Assembly (NCBI GenBank): GCA_947599925.1
Contig: CANQFT010000006.1
Location: forward strand, 24,482 to 88,481
Length of the DNA stretch: 64,000 nt
Direction: 5' to 3'
Source of the DNA: an uncultured Oscillospiraceae bacterium
GTDB taxonomy: Bacteria; Bacillota; Clostridia; Oscillospirales; Oscillospiraceae
Shown: positions 55,413 through 64,000 of the stretch, in pieces
How the letters are laid out: every line of letters begins with the position of its first letter
How positions within the stretch are numbered: the stretch's first letter is position 1
Notes under the pieces: generated by a model
Seen by the model: the letters and a program-made list of their open reading frames with translations, nothing else
Told to the model about the DNA's origin: nothing
Database searches by the model: none
Translations under genes and position numbers: made by a program

Positions 55413-56705
55413 TCAGGGCTGGACCAGCTGGCCAAGAAGAAAGCCGTGCCCCGCCGCGGTGACGCGGACGGGGCGGACCTGGTTGTGGAGGTCATGGCCA
55501 GGGGTCCGGACCAGCACATAGTTGGGGGCGTGGCCCTGCCAGAGCCCCGCCTTTTCCTCTTCAAAGAGGACCTCCAACTCCTGGCCCACCAGACCCTGGA
55601 GATACTGGTCCTGAAGCTGCCCGGCCAGGGCGCCGGCCAGGGCCGCCCGGCGCTTTTTCTCGCTGCGGGGCACCTGGTCCGGCAGAGACGCCGCCGGAGT
55701 GCCGGGCCGCCGGGAGTAGGGGAACACGTGGAGGGCGGAAAAGGCGCACCGCCGGACAAAGGCCAGACTCTCCTGAAGGTCCTCCTCGCTCTCGCCGGGG
55801 AAGCCCACGATGAGGTCGGCGGTGAGCCCTGGGTTTACATAATATTTCCGCAGCAGTTCCACGCTCTCCAAAAATCGCGCCGCGCTATACTTGCGGCCCA
55901 TGGCCCGCAGGGTTTTGTCGCAGCCGGACTGGAGGGAGAGGTGAAAGTGCGGGCAGACATTATGTAAACTTGACATCCGGCGGCAGAACCCCTCCGTCAC
56001 CGTCCTGGGCTCCAGAGAGCCCAGGCGGAGCCGCATGGTGGGGATGGCGGCGGAGAGGGCTTCCAGCAGGTCGGCCAGCGTCGGTCGGCCCGGCAGGTCC
56101 CGGCCCCAGGACGAGATCTCGATGCCGGTGAGCACCATCTCCCGGTAGCCCTGGGCGGCCATCTCCCTGGCCTGGGCCACGGCCCGCTCCAGGGGCAGGG
56201 AGCGCACCGGGCCACGGGCGTAGGGGATGATGCAGTAGGCGCAGAAGTTGACGCAGCCGTCCTCCACCTTGAGCATACAGCGGGTCCGCTGGGCCAGTCC
56301 GCCGGCGGGGAGTTCCTCAAAGTCGCGGCGGCGCAGGGCGTCGTCCACAAAGGTGGCCGGCGCCTTTTGACCCGCGGCCTCCTCCACGCGGGCCCAAAAG
56401 AGGCCCCGGTCCCCGGTGCCGCAGACCAGGTCCGCCCCCAGAGCCTCCGCTTGCCCGGCGTGGGTCTGGGGAAAGCAGCCGCACACGCACAGCAGGGCGG
56501 AGGGGTGTTCCCGGCGACAGCGGCGGATGACCTGACGGTTTTTCTGGTCGGCCAGGTTGGTGACGGTGCAGGTGTTGACGATGTAGATCTGGGCCTCCTC
56601 CCCAAAGGGCACCAGGGTATGGCCTCTGGCCAGACCCGCTTGCTCCAGGGCCTGGGACTCGTATTGATTGACCTTGCACCCCAGGGTGTAGATGGCGAAC
56701 CGCAC
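55413..56705 (-). CDS. mtaB: tRNA (t6A37) methylthiotransferase MtaB
   Basis: TLGCKVNQYESQAL, VNTCTVTNLADQKNRQ, VEDGCVNFCAYCIIPYARG (radical SAM CxxxCxxC), TRAM C-terminus. Confidence 0.93.
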   Translation of the reverse strand: MRFAIYTLGCKVNQYESQALEQAGLARGHTLVPFGEEAQIYIVNTCTVTNLADQKNRQVIRRCRREHPSALLCVCGCFPQTHAGQAEALGADLVCGTGDRGLFWARVEEAAGQKAPATFVDDALRRRDFEELPAGGLAQRTRCMLKVEDGCVNFCAYCIIPYARGPVRSLPLERAVAQAREMAAQGYREMVLTGIEISSWGRDLPGRPTLADLLEALSAAIPTMRLRLGSLEPRTVTEGFCRRMSSLHNVCPHFHLSLQSGCDKTLRAMGRKYSAARFLESVELLRKYYVNPGLTADLIVGFPGESEEDLQESLAFVRRCAFSALHVFPYSRRPGTPAASLPDQVPRSEKKRRAALAGALAGQLQDQYLQGLVGQELEVLFEEEKAGLWQGHAPNYVLVRTPGHDLHNQVRPVRVTAAGHGFLLGQLVQP

Positions 56706-56800
56706 GGCAAAGCCCCCTCTTGCACTTTTTGCGGAAGTTTGGTAGAATGTCTCCTGGTTATTTTACACGCCTACGTCTGAGTTTGCAAGGAGAGACCGCT

Positions 56801-57379
56801 TTGAGCTATCATTTTTTTGCCTATCTCTCCCGGATGAACTGCATCGACCGCTGGGGTCTGATGCGAAATACCCGCACGGAGAACATCCAGGAGCACTCCC
56901 ACATGGTGGCGGTGCTGGCCCACGGCCTGGCTGTGGTGGCCAGGGAGAAGTTTGGCTCCTCCGTGGACCCCAACGAGGCGGCTGTGGCCGGGCTTTACCA
57001 CGACGCGCCGGAGATCCTGACCGGGGACCTGCCCACGCCGGTGAAGTACGACAACCCCGCCATCAAGGAGGCGTACAAGGCGGTGGAGGCGGTGGCGGCG
57101 GATAAACTGCTGAGTATGCTGCCCCAGGAGTTGGCCCCCGCCTTTGCCCCCTATGTGCGGGAGGAGCTGGAGCCGGAACTTTTGGGCATCGTCAAGGCCG
57201 CCGACAAGCTGGCCGCCCACATCAAGTGCCTGGAGGAACTGCGGGCGGGCAACAACGAGTTCAAGCAGGCCGCCCGGCAGACGCGGGACGCCCTGGACCG
57301 CATGGACCTGCCCGCGCTGGATTACTTTATCAAGCATTTCCTGCCCGGATTTGAACTGACCCTGGACGAACTGCAGTAA
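56801..57379 (+). CDS. yfbR: 5'-deoxynucleotidase YfbR-like HD protein
   Basis: TTG start; RWGLMRNTRTENIQEHSHMVAVLAHGL, YHDAPEILTGDLPTPVKY. Confidence 0.88.
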   Translation: MSYHFFAYLSRMNCIDRWGLMRNTRTENIQEHSHMVAVLAHGLAVVAREKFGSSVDPNEAAVAGLYHDAPEILTGDLPTPVKYDNPAIKEAYKAVEAVAADKLLSMLPQELAPAFAPYVREELEPELLGIVKAADKLAAHIKCLEELRAGNNEFKQAARQTRDALDRMDLPALDYFIKHFLPGFELTLDELQ

Positions 57380-57433
57380 AAAGCGCCGGCGGGCCCCAGA
57401 GCGCGCGTCGGCAGCCACAAGGAGGAATACACC

Positions 57434-57703
57434 ATGAGAGCCATCGTCACCGTCATCGGCAAAGACACCGTGGGCATCATCGCCAGCGTGTGCGCCCTGC
57501 TCAGCCAGCACCGGGTCAACGTGCTGGACATCAGCCAGACCATCCTGCAGGAGTATTTCACCATGATCATGCTGGTGGACGTCCGGGAGTCCGACCTGCC
57601 CTTCGCGGACCTGGCGGCCCTCCTGAAAGGAGAGGGCGAGGCCGCGGGGCTGGACATCCGGATGCAGAGAGAGGACATCTTCAACGCCATGCACCGCATC
57701 TGA
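57434..57703 (+). CDS. ACT domain protein (UPF0237)
   Basis: [49 protein letters not shown]. Confidence 0.92.
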   Translation: MRAIVTVIGKDTVGIIASVCALLSQHRVNVLDISQTILQEYFTMIMLVDVRESDLPFADLAALLKGEGEAAGLDIRMQREDIFNAMHRI

Positions 57704-57761
57704 ATCAGCCCCGCGCCCGGCCCGGACGCGGGATCAGAGCCTGCAAACAGGGGGAAACGCC

Positions 57762-59126
57762 ATGCCTATGTTCAACAACAACGAGATATTAGACACCATC
57801 CACATGATCGACCAGCAGCACCTGGACGTGCGGACCATCACCATGGGCATCTCCCTGCTGGACTGCTGCGACCCGGACCCCAAGGCCGCCTGCAGGAAGA
57901 TCTACGACAAGATCGCCCGCTCGGCCCAGGACCTGGTCAAGACCGGCCAGGACATTGAGGCGGAGTTTGGCATCCCCATCGTCAACAAGCGCGTCTCGGT
58001 CACGCCCATGGCGCTGGTGGCCGGGGCCAGCGACACGGAGGACTACCTGCCCTTCGCCCAGGCCATGGACGACGCGGCCCGGGCGGTGGGGGTCAACTTC
58101 ATCGGCGGCTTTTCCGCTCTGGTGCAAAAGGGGATGACCCCGGCGGACCGGCGGCTCATCGCCGCCATCCCGGAGGCTCTGGCGGCCACGGAGCTGGTCT
58201 GCTCCAGCGTCAACGTGGGCTCTACCCGCGCGGGGATCAACATGGACGCGGTGGCCCTCATGGGGCAGACGGTGAAGAAGGCGGCGGAGTTGACCGCCGA
58301 CCGCGGCGGCTTTGGCTGTGCCAAGCTGGTGATCTTCTGCAACGCCGTGGAGGACAACCCCTTCATGGCCGGGGCCTTCCACGGCGTGGGCGAGGGAGAC
58401 CGGGTCATCAACGTGGGCGTCTCCGGCCCCGGCGTAGTGTACCACGCGCTCCAGGCCGTGAAAGGCGAGGGGTTCGATGTGGTGGCCGAGACGGTGAAAA
58501 AGACCGCTTTCCGGGTCACCCGCATGGGCCAGCTGGTGGCGCAGGAGGCCAGCCGGCGGCTGGGGGTGCCCTTTGGCATTGTGGACCTGTCTCTGGCCCC
58601 CACCCCCGCCGTGGGGGACAGCGTGGCCCGCATCCTGGAGGAGATGGGGCTGGAGACCTGCGGCACCCACGGCACCACCGCGGCCCTGGCCCTCCTGAAC
58701 GACGCGGTGAAAAAGGGCGGCGTGATGGCCAGCTCCAGCGTGGGCGGCCTCAGCGGGGCCTTTATCCCCGTCAGCGAGGACGAGGGGATGATCGCCGCGG
58801 CCCGGAGCGGGACGCTGTGCCTGGACAAATTGGAGGCCATGACCTGCGTGTGTTCTGTGGGCCTCGACATGATCGCCGTCCCCGGCCATACGCCCGCCGA
58901 GACCATCGCCGCCATCATCGCTGACGAGGCCGCCATCGGCATGGTCAACCACAAGACCACCGCCGTGCGGATCATCCCCGCGCCGGGCAAGGACGTGGGG
59001 GACACGGTGGAGTTTGGCGGACTGCTGGGCGCCGCCCCGGTCATGCCGGTCCACGGGGAGTCCAGCGCGGACTTCATCGCCCGTGGCGGCCGGATCCCCG
59101 CGCCGTTGCAGAGTTTGAAAAACTGA
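57762..59126 (+). CDS. UPF0210 / PFL family protein
   Basis: [27 protein letters not shown]...[14 protein letters not shown]...[20 protein letters not shown]. Confidence 0.93.
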   Translation: MPMFNNNEILDTIHMIDQQHLDVRTITMGISLLDCCDPDPKAACRKIYDKIARSAQDLVKTGQDIEAEFGIPIVNKRVSVTPMALVAGASDTEDYLPFAQAMDDAARAVGVNFIGGFSALVQKGMTPADRRLIAAIPEALAATELVCSSVNVGSTRAGINMDAVALMGQTVKKAAELTADRGGFGCAKLVIFCNAVEDNPFMAGAFHGVGEGDRVINVGVSGPGVVYHALQAVKGEGFDVVAETVKKTAFRVTRMGQLVAQEASRRLGVPFGIVDLSLAPTPAVGDSVARILEEMGLETCGTHGTTAALALLNDAVKKGGVMASSSVGGLSGAFIPVSEDEGMIAAARSGTLCLDKLEAMTCVCSVGLDMIAVPGHTPAETIAAIIADEAAIGMVNHKTTAVRIIPAPGKDVGDTVEFGGLLGAAPVMPVHGESSADFIARGGRIPAPLQSLKN

Positions 59127-59135
59127 AAAGCGAGG

Positions 59136-59208
59136 AAAAGCCCCGCGGAGTTTCGCGCCGCAGGGCGCGAAAAACTGTCAAAGAAGCGGTCTCGCCGCCT
59201 CTTTGACA
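59136..59208 (+). repeat. Dispersed intergenic repeat family A, copy A3
   Basis: aaaagCCCCGCGGAGTTTCGCGCCGcagGGCGCGAAAAACTGTCAAAGAAGCGGTCTCGCCGCCTCTTTGACa. Confidence 0.87.
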
Positions 59209-59211
59209 GCA

Positions 59212-59250
59212 TGAAAAAAGCCGGACGCTATCAGCGTCCGGCTTTTTTGC
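59212..59250. terminator. Intrinsic terminator (bidirectional)
   Basis: gaaaaaaGCCGGACGCtatcaGCGTCCGGCttttttg. Confidence 0.85.
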
Positions 59251-59269
59251 CGAGGTTTGGATGTACCGA

Positions 59270-59440
59270 TCAGCCCTGGGAGATGGCGCCCACGGGGCAG
59301 TTCTCCGCGCAGTTGCCGCAGTCGATGCAAGCGCCGGCGTCGATGACGTACTGGCTATCGCCCTGGGAGATGGCGCCCACGGGGCAGCCGCCCTCACAGG
59401 TGCCGCAGCTGATGCAATCCGAACCGATCTGATAAGCCAT
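59270..59440 (-). CDS. 2[4Fe-4S] ferredoxin (56 aa)
   Basis: Minus strand MAYQIGSDCISCGTCEGGCPVGAISQGDSQYVIDAGACIDCGNCAENCPVGAISQG; not listed as its own ORF in the track. Confidence 0.95.
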   Translation of the reverse strand: MAYQIGSDCISCGTCEGGCPVGAISQGDSQYVIDAGACIDCGNCAENCPVGAISQG

Positions 59441-59637
59441 TGGAATACACCTCCGTTCCTGACTGATGGATCATACACACACTGGACGTCGCCGTCCAAG
59501 ACCATTCTACCACAGATTTTCAAAATTGCAATCATTATTTTTTTCGACTTTTCCCCGCGGGGAATTTCCGCCCCCTCTGCATAACCGGCCAGGGCCCTGG
59601 CAAAACTGGAAACAGCAGACAAAGGAGGGAGAACAGT

Positions 59638-61647
<2,010 letters not shown>

Positions 61648-61677
61648 CGGGGTATCACTTGAGAAGGAGAATGGAAC

Positions 61678-62175
61678 ATGAAACGACTTTTCCCCCTGCT
61701 TTTGACCCTGGCCCTGTGCCTGACCGCCTGCGGCGGCGAGAAAAAGAGCGACAAGACCCCGGAGGAGCTGAACACGGCCTACGCCGAGGCCATCACCGCC
61801 GCCCAGAGCCCGGAGGAGCGGGAATCCTTCCCGCAGATCGGGCCGGAGGATGATATGTATGAACTGCTGTTGGGACTGATGGGCATTGCCCCGGAGGACA
61901 TCACCGCCTCGGCGCTGATGGTGTCCACGCGGGGCATCCAGGCGTACTCCATCGCCGCCGTCATGCCCGCCGAGGGCAAGGGCGACACGGTCCGCAAGGG
62001 TCTGGAGGGCTATATCGAAAACCAGAAGAACACCTTCCAGTTCTATCTGGAGGACCAGTACCAGGTCGCCGCCAACGCCAAGCTGGACGAACTCAGCGAC
62101 GGCACATTGCTGTTGGTGATGTGCCCGGAGCAGGACCAGGTCTTTGAGGCCATCAAGGCCGACCTGGAGGGGTGA
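61678..62175 (+). CDS. DUF4358-like lipoprotein
   Basis: MKRLFPLLLTLALCLTACGG lipobox; MVSTRGIQAYSIAAVMPAEGKGDTVRKGLEGYIENQKNTFQFYLEDQY. Confidence 0.78.
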   Translation: MKRLFPLLLTLALCLTACGGEKKSDKTPEELNTAYAEAITAAQSPEERESFPQIGPEDDMYELLLGLMGIAPEDITASALMVSTRGIQAYSIAAVMPAEGKGDTVRKGLEGYIENQKNTFQFYLEDQYQVAANAKLDELSDGTLLLVMCPEQDQVFEAIKADLEG

Positions 62176-62202
62176 GACCCCGGCCGCGAAACAGGCAAAA
62201 CA

Positions 62203-62231
62203 AAGCCCCCGACCGATGGCCGGGGGCTTCA
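62203..62231 (+). terminator. Intrinsic terminator
   Basis: AAGCCCCCGaccgatggcCGGGGGCTTc. Confidence 0.7.
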
Positions 62232-62280
62232 GTTTGTCCAAAAGCCCCGCGAAGTTTCGCGCCGTAGGGCGCGAAAGACG
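62229..62280 (+). repeat. Dispersed intergenic repeat family A, copy A4 (first hairpin only)
   Basis: cagtttgtccaaaaGCCCCGCGAAGTTTCGCGCCGTAGGGCGCGAAAGACG. Confidence 0.85.
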
Positions 62281-62303
62281 CATAGGAAATTTTTCCGGCC
62301 CGC

Positions 62304-64000
62304 TCACACCGCCGCGCTGCTCTCTTTTTCCCCATCCGGCGCCTTCTGCGGCTCCTGGACCCGCAGACCCACGCGGAGGACCAGGGCGGTCTTGTCGTCG
62401 TCATCGTCCGAGGCGTGGGCGGTGAGGGCCTCAGCCAAGGCCGCGGGCGATCCGCCGTCAAAGTCCACCAGGGCGCTTCGAAGCCACTGGTCGTCGCCGC
62501 CCAGCACGCCGTCGGTGAGCAGTACCAGGCAGTCGCCCGGATCGGTCTGGAAGGGGCAGCAGTCGGCCTGGGCCTCGCCTGTTCCAAGACCCGCGGGCAG
62601 ACTGTGGCAGTTCAGACGCCGGACGTTGCCCGTGCGCCGGAGGTAGCTGGGCCCCGCCCCCAGCTTGTAGACACAGCCCTGGCCGGAGTAGAGGTCCAGC
62701 TCCAGCAGATCCACCGTGGAGAACCCGCCGGTCTCCTCCTGCCGCAGACCCAGGGCCTGGTCCAGCGTCCGCAGGGCGGTCCTGGGCTCCACACCGGCCC
62801 GCAGGAACTTCTCCAGCAGGGCCAGACAGAGTTCGCTGTCCTTTCTGGCCTGGCGGCCGCTGCCCATGCCGTCGCACAGCAGGAAGTAGAGCTTGCCCCT
62901 GTCGTCTTTGAACCAGCTGCAGGCGTCGCCGCTGACGCTCTGGCCGGACCTGGTCCGGCTGGACACCCCCGCCGTGACGGTGAGGGGCTCCAACTGGCGG
63001 TAGAGCACCTGCCCGCCGCTGACGCTGGGGGCGGCCAGAGGGGTATCCAGCAGGCTGGAGAGGGTCTGGCGGGCAGTCTCGTCGGCCAGGGCGCCGGCGT
63101 CGGGGCCGTCCAGCTGTACGCACAGCCGACCCCTGGCGTCCGCCGTCACCAATCCCTGGCAGTTCAGCTCCCGTCCGGCCAAAAAGCGGGAGAGTTTGTG
63201 GGTGCGGCCCTCGTCGGCGGGCATCGGCGCGGCCATGGCCGCCGCCGTGTCCTGGAGCAGACGGGCCATGTCCCCGTACTGACTGCAGAGGGCCCGCCGA
63301 CTGCGGTCAGCCTGGCTGTGATACCGCCGCCGGAGCAAGAGGGCGGACAGCTCCTGGTTTACCGCCGCCAAAAACGCGCCGAAGCGGGGACAGCGGTCCC
63401 GGAACCGCTGGGGAAAGTGTTCCGCCTTGGCCTGGCCGTCGGCCAGAATGGAGGGCAGGGCGTGGTTGAGCAGGTCGTAGGTATCCTGGTAGCCGCTTTG
63501 CCAGCACCGCTCCCGCAGACTGCACCGGGCGCACACCCGGTTGGCGGAGCGGTCGTAGATGACGCAGGGGTCCTCGCCGTTGTCCGTGGGACCGCCAAAG
63601 GCCGAGCGCAGGGCGGAGAACACCTCGCCGAAGGCCCCGGCCACATCCCGGAGCTGCCGCAGGGCGCTTTTGTAGGCCCACTGGTCCCTGGTGGGGCGGC
63701 TCTGGGGAGAGAAGAGGACCTCGGCCTGGTCCAGATACCGCTGGGGCAGAAGGAGAAAGACCAGAGCGGCCAGATAGACCTCGTAGAGCACCGCCGGTCC
63801 CGCCACCGTCGGGCCGCTCCACGCCAGCATGACCCCCACACAGCCGCAGAACCCCAGCGCCCGCCAAAGGCGTCTCCTGCCCCGCAACAGTCCGGCGCAC
63901 AGCCCCGCCAGGGCGTAGCTCACCGCGTAAAACCGCACGCCGCCGCCGGTGAGGTCCATGGCCACGCCGCCCGCCAGCCCCGCCACCGCTCCGGCCCCCG
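62304..64000 (-). CDS. spoIIE: SpoIIE-like PP2C phosphatase (5' end beyond window)
   Basis: C-terminal PPM domain: SGDACSWFKDDRGKLYFLLCDGMGSGRQARKDSEL..., DCLVLLTDGVLGG; membrane N-terminal part; Cys-containing linker CARCSLRERCW. Confidence 0.85.
   Translation of the reverse strand, partial: GAGAVAGLAGGVAMDLTGGGVRFYAVSYALAGLCAGLLRGRRRLWRALGFCGCVGVMLAWSGPTVAGPAVLYEVYLAALVFLLLPQRYLDQAEVLFSPQSRPTRDQWAYKSALRQLRDVAGAFGEVFSALRSAFGGPTDNGEDPCVIYDRSANRVCARCSLRERCWQSGYQDTYDLLNHALPSILADGQAKAEHFPQRFRDRCPRFGAFLAAVNQELSALLLRRRYHSQADRSRRALCSQYGDMARLLQDTAAAMAAPMPADEGRTHKLSRFLAGRELNCQGLVTADARGRLCVQLDGPDAGALADETARQTLSSLLDTPLAAPSVSGGQVLYRQLEPLTVTAGVSSRTRSGQSVSGDACSWFKDDRGKLYFLLCDGMGSGRQARKDSELCLALLEKFLRAGVEPRTALRTLDQALGLRQEETGGFSTVDLLELDLYSGQGCVYKLGAGPSYLRRTGNVRRLNCHSLPAGLGTGEAQADCCPFQTDPGDCLVLLTDGVLGGDDQWLRSALVDFDGGSPAALAEALTAHASDDDDDKTALVLRVGLRVQEPQKAPDGEKESSAAV

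Overview
High-GC (about 65%) Firmicutes chromosomal segment; gene content and order suggest an Oscillospiraceae-like gut anaerobe (inference from gene content only). Mostly chromosomal housekeeping: a partial GH13 glycosidase; a cell-shape block (PBP2/mreD/mreC/maf/dut/U32 peptidase/zapA); rlmB; proS; pncB diverging from a sirtuin; an SLH-anchored S41 protease; a CBS/DRTGG Mn-pyrophosphatase; TspO; a complete L-arabinose regulon (araR divergent from ABC transporter-kinase-araA-araD-split transketolase); a Ser/Thr kinase / XRE / zinc-ribbon membrane-protein cluster; tRNA-Thr(CGT); a small EutT-like/EutN microcompartment satellite cassette; an NMT1/SsuA-like ABC transporter; a two-component system with gpsA inserted between regulator and kinase; dacF; the L7Ae-rpsL-rpsG-fusA-tuf operon; MscS; mtaB; yfbR; an ACT/UPF0210 pair; ferredoxin; an N-domain-less Clp ATPase; and a partial SpoIIE-type phosphatase. 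No phage, transposase, CRISPR or rRNA was seen. The observations most worth follow-up are: (1) a 766-aa membrane protein that looks like a P-type ATPase with all catalytic motifs lost; (2) a dispersed two-hairpin intergenic repeat family (A), plus a second family (B), found here only in convergent intergenic gaps; (3) a kinase-XRE-zinc-ribbon envelope signalling cluster with an atypical kinase. Nothing was computed with tools; family assignments come from reading motifs in the supplied translations.
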